The notes: generated by a model from the sequence alone, not told the origin. Positions 7,156 through 15,330 are shown, counted from the stretch's first letter. The stretch is DNA of 64,000 nt from Henriciella sp. (GCA_017642885.1 JAEPOM010000010.1:1-64000); one strand, 5' to 3'. Made by a program: numbers and translations.

Positions 7156-8979
7156 CTATCGGCTTCCTCCATTGGCGGGCTCTAATCCCGCATGCCGCAA
7201 AGACGGGCATGGATCGGTCCCAGGTTCGGTTGTTTTAGGCGTTCGGCTGAAGGCCATTTTTACGCATTCCTCATCGAGTTCGAGCATCGCCTCATACTGA
7301 TTGAGGAACACTTCTCCGGTCAGTTCTTCTAGGAAATGGGCGCGTTCAAGGCGGTCCATAACTGGGCCCTTAACCTCTGAAAGATGCAGCAAAACCCCTG
7401 CATCGTCGAGGCGGTGATTTATGGATTCAAGGCTCTCCAGCGCGCTCGCATCGATGTGGTTTACGGCTGGGCACATGAGAATGAGGTGCTTCATATCCGG
7501 GCGGTTCGACAGCATGCAATAGACGGTATCTTCAAGGAACCGCGCGTTGGCAAAATAGAGGCTCTCATCGATGCGGACGGTCAGCACTGAGTCAGAAATC
7601 ACTACTGAGTGGCGGTTCACATTGCGAAAATGGTGCGTGCCAGGTAACTGGCCGACGAGCGCGAAGTGGGGGCGGCTTGTATTGTAAAGATGCAATAAGA
7701 GCGACAGGACAACGCCGGTGGTAACGCCGAGTTCCACGCCGAAAAAGAGCGTCACGAAGATCGTGGCGGCCATAGCGGCAAAATCGGACTTAGAATACTT
7801 CCAGACTTTGATGACTTCTGGAATGTCGACCAGCGAGAGCACAGCGACAATGATCGTCGCAGCGAGCACTGCTTGCGGGAGAAAGAAAAGGAACGGCGTT
7901 AGAAATACTGTCGCAAGCGCGATACCCACGGCTGTATATGCGCCAGCAGCAGGTGTTTCGGCGCCAGCGTCAAAATTCACGGCCGACCGAGCGAGACCGC
8001 CTGTTACTGGATAACCAGAGGAGACGCCCGCTGAAAAGCTTGCAGCCCCAAGGCCGATCAGTTCCTGGTTAGGATCGATACGGGCCCGGTTTTTCGCCGC
8101 CAACGTCTGACCTACAGAGACGGATTCAACAAAGCCAATCAAGCTGATCAGGGCCGCCGAGCCGAGGAGTTGCATCCAGATGTCCGCGTTGAAGGTCGGA
8201 ACGCCGATAGCGGGCAGGCTTTGCGGCACATCGCCGAGGATTTTGACGCCGCGCTCGTCGAGGCCCATGCCCGCAACCACGAGAATACCGGTGATCACGG
8301 CAAATACTGGGCCCGATCGCGCAATGATGGTGGCTGCTTTCTCGCCCAATCCGATCGCCTTGAGGAGCGGTTTGAATTGCTTGCGAACCCAAAATAGGAA
8401 GATCAGAGACGCCCCGCCGATGTAAAGCGTCGGCAGATTGGTTTCTGGGAGTTTCTCGCCCAACGAAACAACGATTTCAAAGAGGTTATGTCCGCCCGCA
8501 TCCACGCCAAGGATATGCTTCATCTGAGATGCGGCGATAATGATGCCCGACGCTGTGATGAAGGCTGAGACAACCGGGTGGCTTAGGAAGTTTGCGAGAA
8601 AGCCCATACGAAATAGGCCCATCACCAGCAGAATGAGCCCGGATAGTAGTGCCAATATCAGAGCGGCTTGAATGTATTCGGCGCTGCCTTGGGCAGCGAT
8701 CTTACCCGCCGCCGCCGCTGTCATCAGAGACAAAATTGCGACCGGACCAACTGCAAGCTGACGGCTTGAGCCGAAGATTGCGTAAACCAGCAAGGGAAGG
8801 ATCGAAGCATAAAGTCCAATCTCTGGCGGTAGACCTGCGAGCAACGCATAAGCAAGTGATTGCGGGATCAGCATGATCGTCACAATCACCGCTGCAACCA
8901 TGTCGTTGACGAAGGTCTCGCCTCTATATCTTCGTCCCCAATCGAGGATCGGGAAGTATCTTTCAAAACGTCCGAGCAT
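7156..8979 (-). CDS. SulP-family anion transporter with STAS domain
   Basis: The protein has 607 residues. A membrane domain of about twelve helices (LIPQSLAYALLAGLPPEIGL, GSSRQLAVGPVAI, SGYPVTGGLARSAVN) is followed by a cytoplasmic STAS domain over about the last 130 residues (HIDASALESLESI). SulP proteins carry sulfate, bicarbonate or related anions. The ATG at 8979 is preceded by AGGAAG and begins the domain; the frame stays open to 9075, through a large inverted repeat, and is unlikely to be translated there. It follows the sulfide:quinone oxidoreductase gene on the same strand. Movement of sulfate or sulfite made by the pathway is a reasonable guess. Confidence 0.9.
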   Translation of the reverse strand: MLGRFERYFPILDWGRRYRGETFVNDMVAAVIVTIMLIPQSLAYALLAGLPPEIGLYASILPLLVYAIFGSSRQLAVGPVAILSLMTAAAAGKIAAQGSAEYIQAALILALLSGLILLVMGLFRMGFLANFLSHPVVSAFITASGIIIAASQMKHILGVDAGGHNLFEIVVSLGEKLPETNLPTLYIGGASLIFLFWVRKQFKPLLKAIGLGEKAATIIARSGPVFAVITGILVVAGMGLDERGVKILGDVPQSLPAIGVPTFNADIWMQLLGSAALISLIGFVESVSVGQTLAAKNRARIDPNQELIGLGAASFSAGVSSGYPVTGGLARSAVNFDAGAETPAAGAYTAVGIALATVFLTPFLFFLPQAVLAATIIVAVLSLVDIPEVIKVWKYSKSDFAAMAATIFVTLFFGVELGVTTGVVLSLLLHLYNTSRPHFALVGQLPGTHHFRNVNRHSVVISDSVLTVRIDESLYFANARFLEDTVYCMLSNRPDMKHLILMCPAVNHIDASALESLESINHRLDDAGVLLHLSEVKGPVMDRLERAHFLEELTGEVFLNQYEAMLELDEECVKMAFSRTPKTTEPGTDPCPSLRHAGLEPANGGSR

Positions 8980-9015
8980 GGGTTGCAACTTCCTGGGTTT
9001 GATCGTGTTATGAGT

Positions 9016-9072
9016 GACCAGCCCCGCGGATGCCGGCTTGGTGGGGGGACGCACGCGTCCGCGGGGCTGGTC
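9016..9072. repeat. 15-bp perfect inverted repeat between SQR and SulP genes
   Basis: The arms GACCAGCCCCGCGGA (9016-9030) and TCCGCGGGGCTGGTC (9058-9072) are exact reverse complements separated by 27 bases that include a run of six G. In the transcript running from the sulfide:quinone oxidoreductase gene to the SulP gene this would fold into a very stable hairpin. There is no T-tract on either side, so it is not a classical terminator. Attenuation, RNA processing or a transcript-stabilising role is possible. Confidence 0.75.
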
Positions 9073-9117
9073 CATCGAGCGCTAAGCGCCCGACTGTTTA
9101 CGCGTTACTTTTCATGT

Positions 9118-10812
9118 TTAATTCAAAGTGATTTCAGGCTTGGCGAGAAACTCTTTACCTTTCAGCATCTGGTTCCAGTAAACGCCTGGCAGAAGACTGT
9201 CCTTCATAAACCAGGCTGCCCGTGTCGGTTTGGTGCCTTTGAGCATCCATGTCGGGAGAGACGGCAGAAGTTTTCCGCCATAACCGAACTCGGCCAGAAC
9301 GACTTTTCCGCGTTCAACGGTTAGCGGACATGCACCATACCCGTCATAGTTTGCCTGCGCGTTCTCATTTTCCATTTGGAATATAATGTTCGACGCCACG
9401 ATCGGGGCCTGTTTGCGAGCCGCTGCCATGGTCTTAGCGTTTGGTGTCGAGCCCGCATCACCCAGACTGAAGACGTTAGAATATGTGTTGTGTTGCAGCG
9501 TATGCTGGTCGACGTCTACCCACCCAGCCTCATTGGCAAGGGGGCTGCTCTTGATAAACTCTGGCGCTGATTGTGGCGGCGTGACATGCATCATGTCGAA
9601 CTTGCGTTCAACAATGGTTTTATTGCCGTCTTGATCTGCTTTCTCGAACCAGGCTGTTTTTGCCGGGCCATCAACTTTGACGAGGGTTTCACCAAAATTG
9701 AGTTCCACATTATAGCGCTCAACGTATTTCATCAGCGCTGGAACAAAGGCCGCAACACCAAAGAGTGCGCCGCCCGAATTGCAAAATTTGATATCGACTT
9801 TGTCTAGAACACCAGAGCGTTCCCAGTGATTGGCAGATAGATACATCGCCTTCTGAGGCGCTCCTGCACACTTAATCGGCATGGGGGGCTGGGTGAAAAT
9901 GGCCGTTCCTGATTTCAGGTTCGTCACCAGGTCCCATGTGTAAGGGGCGAGGTCGTAGCGGTAATTGGATGTAACGCCATTCTGACCGAGGGTTTGGGAA
10001 AGCCCTTCAATCTTGTCAAAATCTAGCTGTAGGCCCGGAGCAACGACCAGCGTGTCATAACTGACAGTGCCCCCGTCGTCGAGGGTCACCGAATTGTTCT
10101 CGGGCTGGAAGGTGGCGACTGCGGCTTTGATCCATTTTACTTTCGAGGGCATGAGTTCTTTCATGCTGCGCCGGGTTGCTTCAGCTTGAAAGACGCCGCC
10201 GCCAACCATGGTCCAACCCGGCTGATAGAAATGCTCTTCGCGCGGTTCAATGATCGCAATGTCGAGATTGCTTTTGCGTTTTAGCAATGAGGCTGCGGTC
10301 GCGATTCCTGCTGAGCCGCCGCCCACGATAACGATTTGGTGCTTCATAGTATTGCCTCCTCCCGAGAGCGTTTTGGTATGGGTGATGCGTCTTTCTTCGA
10401 GGCGCGGTCTTAGTTTTGATAGGTCGTATCCGGCCTTCTTGGCGGCGTTTAGGATCGCAGCGGTTGAGCTTTTCCCGGCTTCTGAGAGCGCCCAAAGCGT
10501 TGTCGATCGAGTTCCGCTCCGGCAGTATGCGAGGACTGGCGGCGGCGCGGCGTTTAATACTTCGGAGAACTGGGCGATGTCACTCTCAGAGATGTTTCCG
10601 CCCACAATCGGAATATAATTGACTTTCAGGCCCGCGGCTTTCGCCGCCGTCGCAATCTCGTCTTTGCTCGGTTGGTTTCCGGCTTCTCCGTCAGGGCGAT
10701 TTATCACGATCGCGCCGAACCCTTGCGCTTTAGCGCGAGCCATGTCTTCGGGCTGCAATTGGCCTGCTACAGATAATAGCGGGGATATGTGCTTAAACGG
10801 CTCCACGACCAA
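9118..10812 (-). CDS. fusion of phosphatase-like (DUF442) domain and sulfide:quinone oxidoreductase
   Basis: The protein has 564 residues. Residues 1-110 form a tyrosine-phosphatase-like domain of the DUF442/TIGR01244 type with active loop YCRSGTRS (Cys97). Residues 156-564 are a sulfide:quinone oxidoreductase: FAD-binding IVGGGSAG (162-169), KCAGAPQK (Cys315), FCNSGG (Cys344), GDAG (451-454) and Cys495 near the end. The enzyme oxidises sulfide to persulfide or polysulfide and reduces quinone at the membrane. In many bacteria the DUF442 domain is instead fused to, or sits beside, a persulfide dioxygenase; here it is joined to the oxidase and the dioxygenase gene lies 5 bp upstream. The sulfur acceptor may be a cysteine of the N-terminal domain, which is inference. 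Confidence 0.9.
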   Translation of the reverse strand: MVVEPFKHISPLLSVAGQLQPEDMARAKAQGFGAIVINRPDGEAGNQPSKDEIATAAKAAGLKVNYIPIVGGNISESDIAQFSEVLNAAPPPVLAYCRSGTRSTTLWALSEAGKSSTAAILNAAKKAGYDLSKLRPRLEERRITHTKTLSGGGNTMKHQIVIVGGGSAGIATAASLLKRKSNLDIAIIEPREEHFYQPGWTMVGGGVFQAEATRRSMKELMPSKVKWIKAAVATFQPENNSVTLDDGGTVSYDTLVVAPGLQLDFDKIEGLSQTLGQNGVTSNYRYDLAPYTWDLVTNLKSGTAIFTQPPMPIKCAGAPQKAMYLSANHWERSGVLDKVDIKFCNSGGALFGVAAFVPALMKYVERYNVELNFGETLVKVDGPAKTAWFEKADQDGNKTIVERKFDMMHVTPPQSAPEFIKSSPLANEAGWVDVDQHTLQHNTYSNVFSLGDAGSTPNAKTMAAARKQAPIVASNIIFQMENENAQANYDGYGACPLTVERGKVVLAEFGYGGKLLPSLPTWMLKGTKPTRAAWFMKDSLLPGVYWNQMLKGKEFLAKPEITLN

Positions 10813-10817
10813 ACTCC

Positions 10818-11684
10818 CTAAAGCGCGTTGATCGGTACTTTCATGTACCGAACACCATTGTCTTCCGGGGGCGGCATGTCACCCGCGCGCATATTGACCT
10901 GAACAGACGGCAAGATCAGTTTCGGCATGGCGAGCGTCGCATCGCGCTCGGTGCGCATCTTGATGAAGTCTTCGCGCGACGTGCCATCTTTCACGTGAAT
11001 ATTGGAGCGTTTCTGTTCACCAATTGTCGTTTCCCAGACATACGCGTCTCGGCCTGGTGCCTTATAGTCATGGCAAAGGAACATGCGGGTATCGTCCGGG
11101 AAGTCGAACAGCATCTGAATCGAGTCGTAGAGCGTTCCGGCATCGCCGCCTGGAAAATCACACCGTGCAGAGCCGAAGTCAGGCATAAAAATCGTGTCGC
11201 CGACAAACATTGCATCACCGATGAGATGGGTCATGCAAGCGGGTGTATGCCCTGGGGTCGCTAGAGCGCGAGCTTCGATGTTGCCGACGCGGTAAGACTC
11301 ACCGGGTTTGAATAAGTGATCAAACTGGCTGCCATCGGTGTGGAAGCTCTGACCTTCATTGAAGATGTCACCGAAGACGCGCTGCACTACAGGGATCTGG
11401 TCACCGATTGCAGTCTTGCCGCCAAGCTGTTCACGAATGTACGGCGCTGCGGTCAGATGGTCAGCGTGGACGTGTGTGTCGATGATCCACTCGCACGTCA
11501 GCCCATTTTGGCGCACAAACTCAACCAGCTTATCGGCCGATACGGTTTTTGTCCTGCCCGAAGCCTGATCATAATCCAGGAGCGAATCCACGATCGCGCA
11601 GTGTTTCGTCTCCGGATCGGCGACCACGTAGCTAATTGTGTAAGTGGCTTCGTCGAAGAAGCCGGTGACCTCGGGTTTTTGCAT
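10818..11684 (-). CDS. persulfide dioxygenase-type MBL-fold metallohydrolase (Blh/ETHE1-like)
   Basis: The 288-residue protein has metallo-beta-lactamase fold motifs: THVHADH (His71, His73, Asp75, His76), GHTPACMTHL (His146), FVGDTIF (Asp163) and FLCHDY (His205). The closest relatives are Blh and ETHE1-type enzymes, which oxidise glutathione persulfide to sulfite with an iron centre. The start at 11684 is chosen because GGAG lies six bases before it; an ATG at 11696 is the alternative. The gene lies between the BigR-type repressor and the sulfide:quinone oxidoreductase, the standard arrangement of bigR-blh operons. Confidence 0.9.
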   Translation of the reverse strand: MQKPEVTGFFDEATYTISYVVADPETKHCAIVDSLLDYDQASGRTKTVSADKLVEFVRQNGLTCEWIIDTHVHADHLTAAPYIREQLGGKTAIGDQIPVVQRVFGDIFNEGQSFHTDGSQFDHLFKPGESYRVGNIEARALATPGHTPACMTHLIGDAMFVGDTIFMPDFGSARCDFPGGDAGTLYDSIQMLFDFPDDTRMFLCHDYKAPGRDAYVWETTIGEQKRSNIHVKDGTSREDFIKMRTERDATLAMPKLILPSVQVNMRAGDMPPPEDNGVRYMKVPINAL

Positions 11685-11704
11685 CTTTGACTCCATAGCT
11701 TTGT

Positions 11705-12100
11705 CTAATTTCCCGTGCGGGCGAATACGCCGTAGCCGCCGGGACGATTGGGTTTGAGTTTGGGGGAAGTGTCTTTGCTGCCTGTTTTGGGCTCTGACTT
11801 TCCGAGCATGACTGCGCAAATGGCATCAACCATGTCTCGAACGCGCGGCTTGTTGCTTAGCGTGTAGAAGACAAGCTTTGATTCCTTGCGGGTCTCGACG
11901 AGGCCTGTATCTCTTAGTTTCGACAGCTCTCGCGATAGGCGTGGTTGTTTAATGCCGAGCGTCGTTTCGATGTCGCCAACCGACATTTCTGTGTCGCGCA
12001 GCTGGCAACAAATGATTAGCCGCTCTGGATGAGCGAGCGCCTTCAAAAGCTCCGTCGCTTCATTCGCGAGCGGAGCAACATCCTTCGAAAGCGGCGTCAT
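11705..12100 (-). CDS. ArsR-family persulfide-responsive repressor (BigR/SqrR type)
   Basis: The 131-residue winged-helix protein has RLIICCQL (Cys31, Cys32) in the third helix region and DAICAVML (Cys95) in the fifth, plus a recognition helix IKQPRLSRELSKLRDTGLV. BigR and SqrR carry one cysteine at each of these two places. They form a sulfur bridge when persulfide is present and release DNA. The ATG at 12100 overlaps the stop of the peroxiredoxin gene. It probably controls its own operon (peroxiredoxin, regulator, dioxygenase, SQR fusion, SulP) and perhaps the divergent pmpA-pmpB genes. The C-terminal 30 residues are polar and unusual for the family. Confidence 0.88.
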   Translation of the reverse strand: MTPLSKDVAPLANEATELLKALAHPERLIICCQLRDTEMSVGDIETTLGIKQPRLSRELSKLRDTGLVETRKESKLVFYTLSNKPRVRDMVDAICAVMLGKSEPKTGSKDTSPKLKPNRPGGYGVFARTGN

Positions 12101-12753
12101 TGGCTTGCATCCGTATGGGTGAGGTACCAAGCGCCGCCATTCATCGCCGAGCGTTTGTCAGCTTCAGCTTGATCAAGCGGCGGCGGTAGAACCGCTTCAT
12201 CGCCGGGTTTCCAGCCTTCGGGCGTGGCGAGCTCGCAAGAATCAGAGGTTTGCAAAGCATGCAAGACGCGCAGCAACTCATCGACTGAGCGCCCGACATT
12301 CATTGGGTAGTGGATGAGCGCTCTTACGTAGCCTTCAGGATCGATGAAGAAGACCGAGCGTACCGCTGCTGTTGTCGCGGACCCGTCATGGATCATGCCG
12401 TAAGCGCGGCTGACTGCCATCGAGATGTCTTCGATGATGGGAAATGTGATCTTTACATCGAAGCGCGCTTCGATGTCTTTTACCCAGGCAATGTGCGCGT
12501 AAAGGCTATCAATCGAGAGGCCGAGCAGATCGCAGTTTAGGTCGTCAAACTGCGGTTTCGCCTTCTGTAAGGCGACAAACTCTGACGTGCAAACCGGCGT
12601 GAAGTCCGCCGGATGTGAGAAGAAAAGTAGCCAGCGCCCGCGATAGTCAGAAAGATTGACCTCGCCCTGAGTGGTCCGCGCCGTGAAGTCTGGCGCGATG
12701 TCATCAATGCGAGCGGAGAGCGGCTGGGAAGGGGATGTATCGACTTCGTTCAT
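12097..12753 (-). CDS. 1-Cys peroxiredoxin, second copy
   Basis: This 218-residue Prx6-family protein has the active site DFTPVCTSEF (Cys55), further cysteines at 76 and near the C-terminus, and the YPMNVGRSVDELLRVLHALQ region. The ATG at 12753 is taken as the start because the frame upstream reads through promoter DNA. It is the first gene of the regulator-dioxygenase-SQR operon and overlaps the repressor gene (ATGA). It may remove hydrogen peroxide or reactive sulfur species made by the pathway. It is clearly related to the peroxiredoxin at 3051-3680 but has a longer N-terminus and a different C-terminus. Confidence 0.92.
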   Translation of the reverse strand: MNEVDTSPSQPLSARIDDIAPDFTARTTQGEVNLSDYRGRWLLFFSHPADFTPVCTSEFVALQKAKPQFDDLNCDLLGLSIDSLYAHIAWVKDIEARFDVKITFPIIEDISMAVSRAYGMIHDGSATTAAVRSVFFIDPEGYVRALIHYPMNVGRSVDELLRVLHALQTSDSCELATPEGWKPGDEAVLPPPLDQAEADKRSAMNGGAWYLTHTDASQ

Positions 12754-12776
12754 AGTGAAAATCTCTTGCTTGCCTA

Positions 12777-12811
12777 TTAATAAAATACAGTTTACAGATA
12801 TGTCAATACAG
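12777..12811 (-). promoter_or_regulatory. promoter and repeated-motif operator candidate of the sulfide operon
   Basis: On the minus strand TTGACA (12801-12806) lies 18 bases before TATTAA (12777-12782), 24 bases from the peroxiredoxin start. Three TACAG motifs (plus strand, 12786, 12793 and 12807) lie over this promoter at spacings of 7 and 14. The AT-rich repeats overlapping a promoter between divergent sulfur operons are a good site for the BigR/SqrR-type repressor. Confidence 0.45.
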
Positions 12812-12841
12812 GAACGTAAAATGAGATAGAGAGGTACGCCG

Positions 12842-13267
12842 ATGGAGAACTTCACCCCAGTAAGCGCAGCGATTGGTGGGGCCCTGATTGGGCTGTCTGC
12901 TGTCCTATTGATGGCGCTTAATGGCCGAATCGCAGGGATTAGCGGTGTCTTTTCCGGATCCGTCTTCGCTGAGCGCGGGGACAAGCTATGGCGCGTTCTT
13001 TTTGTCGTCGGCCTAATCGCTGCGCCCGCTATGTGGACCCTTGCGCAGGGTGCTCAACCACCATTTGAAATCACGCAAAACTGGCCACTCATTATCGCTG
13101 GAGGCTTGCTTGTTGGGTTCGGAACGCGCCTAGGATCAGGCTGTACAAGCGGCCATGGTGTTTGCGGGCTGTCTCGTTTGTCGCCTCGTTCAATGGCGTC
13201 AGTCGCTCTGTTTATGGGCGCAGGTATGGCGACCGTCGCAATCGCAAAATCAATGTTGGGGGCTTAA
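12842..13267 (+). CDS. pmpA: YeeE/YedE-type sulfur transport half-protein (PmpA-like)
   Basis: The 141-residue membrane protein has about four helices and the signature GTRLGSGCTSGHGVCGLSR, with Cys residues that pass sulfur across the membrane in YeeE/TsuA proteins. It forms a pair with the next gene, each half covering one side of the full-length transporter. It is divergent from the sulfide operon with 88 bp between starts. The substrate is probably thiosulfate or another sulfane sulfur species. Confidence 0.88.
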   Translation: MENFTPVSAAIGGALIGLSAVLLMALNGRIAGISGVFSGSVFAERGDKLWRVLFVVGLIAAPAMWTLAQGAQPPFEITQNWPLIIAGGLLVGFGTRLGSGCTSGHGVCGLSRLSPRSMASVALFMGAGMATVAIAKSMLGA

Positions 13268-13270
13268 GTC

Positions 13271-13705
13271 ATGGGACGGAATATTGCTGCTCTGCTCGCC
13301 GGTCTGATCTTTGGCCTTGGCTTAACCCTCAGCGAGATGGTGAACCCTGCGAAAGTTCTCGCTTTCCTCGACCTTTTCGGAAACTGGGACCCTTCGCTCG
13401 CCTTTGTCATGGGCGCAGCTCTTCTTGTGACGGCCATTGGATACCGGATCGCCTGGGCCCGCCCCAAGCCTGTCTTCGCCGACCAATTCCAAGTGCCTGG
13501 GAATCGCCGGATTGATCAGCGCCTTGCGATCGGGGCTGTATTGTTCGGAATCGGTTGGGGCCTTGTCGGCCTGTGCCCCGGCCCAGCAATATCAGCCCTG
13601 ACCTTTGGAGGAACGCCAATCTTCGTGTTTCTCGCGTCCATGGGAGCGGGAATGGCTCTGTTTGAAGTATTTGATCGATCACCGCTGAAAAAGAGCGCTG
13701 CGTAG
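13271..13705 (+). CDS. pmpB: YeeE/YedE-type sulfur transport half-protein (PmpB-like, DUF6691)
   Basis: This 144-residue membrane protein has about four helices. It has GLGLTLSEMVNPAKVLAFLD near the N-terminus and GIGWGLVGLCPGPAIS later; the cysteine in GLCPGP is the conserved one of this half. It starts 3 bp after pmpA. Such pairs are typical neighbours of bigR and persulfide dioxygenase genes. It should form the second half of the sulfur transporter. Confidence 0.88.
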   Translation: MGRNIAALLAGLIFGLGLTLSEMVNPAKVLAFLDLFGNWDPSLAFVMGAALLVTAIGYRIAWARPKPVFADQFQVPGNRRIDQRLAIGAVLFGIGWGLVGLCPGPAISALTFGGTPIFVFLASMGAGMALFEVFDRSPLKKSAA

Positions 13706-13727
13706 ATGGTCATTCGACACGGCTTAA

Positions 13728-14585
13728 ATGGATTATAAAATGAAGAACTCAGACCAAATCGAATACTGGAATGGTCAAGCAGGTAGCAAATGGGTTCAGC
13801 ACGCCGAGCGATTGGACGAATTGCTAGAACCCTTTGCCGACGATGTCTTAGGGCGCGCTGACCTCAAGCAAGGCGACAGCATCCTTGATGTGGGATGCGG
13901 TGCTGGCGCGTTGACATTGAAAGCCGGGTTCCAAGTGGGCGACGATACTCAATCGCTGGGCATTGATGTGTCAGCTCCATTGCTAGAGCTCGCTAAAAAA
14001 CGCGCGCGAGAGCGAGGCGCTCCGGTCCGTTTTGAGCGAGGCGATGCCTCAATTTTTCAGAGCGGGCATAAATTTGATGCGCTCATATCTCGTTTTGGTG
14101 TCATGTTCTTCGATGAGCCAGTTTCAGCGTTTGCGAACTTAAATGGGCTTATGCAACAGAATGGCCGGCTCACTTTCGCGTGTTGGCAAGCCCTTTCACT
14201 AAATGACTGGGCGAGGGCACCGCTAGAAGCCGCTATGCCATTGCTGCCCAGTTCTCCCGCTTCGCCGCCTCCGGATGCGCCGGGGCCGTTTGCGTTCGCG
14301 GATAAAGATCGAGTATTCCGAATCCTCGACGATGCCGGTTGGAATGATATCGAGATCAAATCTCAGCTTGGGCTTGTGCGCCTACCAGGTGAGACAGTGT
14401 CAGAGGCTGCGCGCTTCATGATGGAGCTTGGTCCGGTCGGGCGATTGCTTTCAGCAGCGGGTATAGACCTCGCAAAAGTTGAAGCCCCGCTGACCGAAAC
14501 TTTGTCAAACCACGTGCTTACAGATGGACGAGTATATATGCCTGCTGCGACTTGGATCGTATCTGCTCGATCCGCTGGGGCGTAA
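13728..14585 (+). CDS. class I SAM-dependent methyltransferase
   Basis: The protein has 285 residues with motif I ILDVGCGAGALT (52-63), GIDVSAPLLELAKKRA for the acidic ribose contact, and ISRFGVMFFDEP, as in UbiE/small-molecule methyltransferases. The substrate is not evident. It follows pmpB by 22 bp in the same direction, so it may be co-transcribed. No clear ribosome site precedes the ATG at 13728; a second ATG at 13740 is possible. A role in methylating a thiol or hydrosulfide is possible but speculative. Confidence 0.82.
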   Translation: MDYKMKNSDQIEYWNGQAGSKWVQHAERLDELLEPFADDVLGRADLKQGDSILDVGCGAGALTLKAGFQVGDDTQSLGIDVSAPLLELAKKRARERGAPVRFERGDASIFQSGHKFDALISRFGVMFFDEPVSAFANLNGLMQQNGRLTFACWQALSLNDWARAPLEAAMPLLPSSPASPPPDAPGPFAFADKDRVFRILDDAGWNDIEIKSQLGLVRLPGETVSEAARFMMELGPVGRLLSAAGIDLAKVEAPLTETLSNHVLTDGRVYMPAATWIVSARSAGA

Positions 14586-14599
14586 AGGGATATGAGTCC

Positions 14600-14653
14600 A
14601 TGCCAAAGGCTTATGTGATCCAGTCACACGATTGTTGCGCCGGGTCCTGTTAG
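14600..14653 (+). CDS. candidate cysteine-rich micro-ORF (17 codons)
   Basis: An ATG at 14600 opens a 17-codon frame MPKAYVIQSHDCCAGSC ending directly in TAG. Three of the last seven residues are cysteine, including the final one. The stop is 31 bases before the DUF2892 gene. Short cysteine-rich frames upstream of metal- or thiol-related genes are known elsewhere to act as sensing leader peptides. The ribosome site is weak (AAGGGA about 9 bases upstream). Whether it is translated is unknown. Confidence 0.35.
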   Translation: MPKAYVIQSHDCCAGSC

Positions 14654-14684
14654 AAACACAACTCCACAGATAATGGAGACTGTC

Positions 14685-14903
14685 ATGTCAGCAAATGTTG
14701 GAACAATAGACCGAGTACTGCGTCTATTCATCGGTATTGCCGCACTCGCCCTGGTTTTTGTAGGCCCGGTCGCTGCCTCAGGTGGTTGGGGTTGGGAACG
14801 TATCGCATTGGTCGCGGTCGGCGCGATCATGATAGGAACGAGCATGATAAAGTTCTGCCCGCTTTATCGCGTGTTCGGTATGCGAACGTGCAGCATGGAC
14901 TAA
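14685..14903 (+). CDS. DUF2892 membrane protein
   Basis: The 72-residue protein has the DUF2892 pattern: NVGTIDRVLRLFIG at the start, two membrane helices and KFCPLYRVFGMRTC near the end. The same domain forms the membrane anchor of the rhodanese YgaP. A GGAGAC site precedes the ATG at 14685; a start at 14673 would lie on that site. The two cysteines near the C-terminus may accept or release sulfur. It leads a small operon with an unknown membrane protein and a Crp/Fnr regulator. Confidence 0.85.
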   Translation: MSANVGTIDRVLRLFIGIAALALVFVGPVAASGGWGWERIALVAVGAIMIGTSMIKFCPLYRVFGMRTCSMD

Positions 14904-14907
14904 TGCG

Positions 14908-15330
14908 ATGCTGGAACTGATTAGAGAAGCGATCGCAGCCAACCAGGCTGAGGCCAGCACCTACTCACAAGCGGTGCGTGTCTGGATGCGCGTAATGTCC
15001 GTCGCTTTTCTGGCGAGTGTTGTGTTCGCGCCTTGGAAAGCCGGAGCGCGATGGATCCTGATAGCGATGTTGATCAACATTGCTGGCCTTGTGTTTGTGA
15101 AGGTAGCAATGCCCGAGCTTACTCGGACAACGATCGGAACAACGGTGCATTTATTGTTCTGGACGCTAGCACTCTTCATGATTTGGCGACCCGGCGCTCG
15201 AGAAACTCGAAGAGATGATTTCTCAGGTGCTACAGGACGGCTGTATCAAGTGTGGCTTGTGCTCGCCAGCTTGATTATGGCGACGTCATTGGTTCTGGAT
15301 GCGCGCACGGCGATTGGGTGGCTTGTTTGA
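14908..15330 (+). CDS. unrecognised four-helix membrane protein
   Basis: I do not recognise this 140-residue protein. A 25-residue polar N-terminus is followed by four predicted membrane helices (around residues 27-43, 49-66, 78-93 and 112-132). It has no cysteines. It starts 4 bp after the DUF2892 gene and its stop overlaps the TTG start of the Crp/Fnr gene, so all three are likely made together. Confidence 0.7.
   Translation: MLELIREAIAANQAEASTYSQAVRVWMRVMSVAFLASVVFAPWKAGARWILIAMLINIAGLVFVKVAMPELTRTTIGTTVHLLFWTLALFMIWRPGARETRRDDFSGATGRLYQVWLVLASLIMATSLVLDARTAIGWLV

Noticed and set aside
12842-13705. One YeeE gene split by a frameshift
   Set aside because: Each half has its own start, a ribosome site region and a stop, and two-gene pmpA-pmpB pairs are standard beside bigR.
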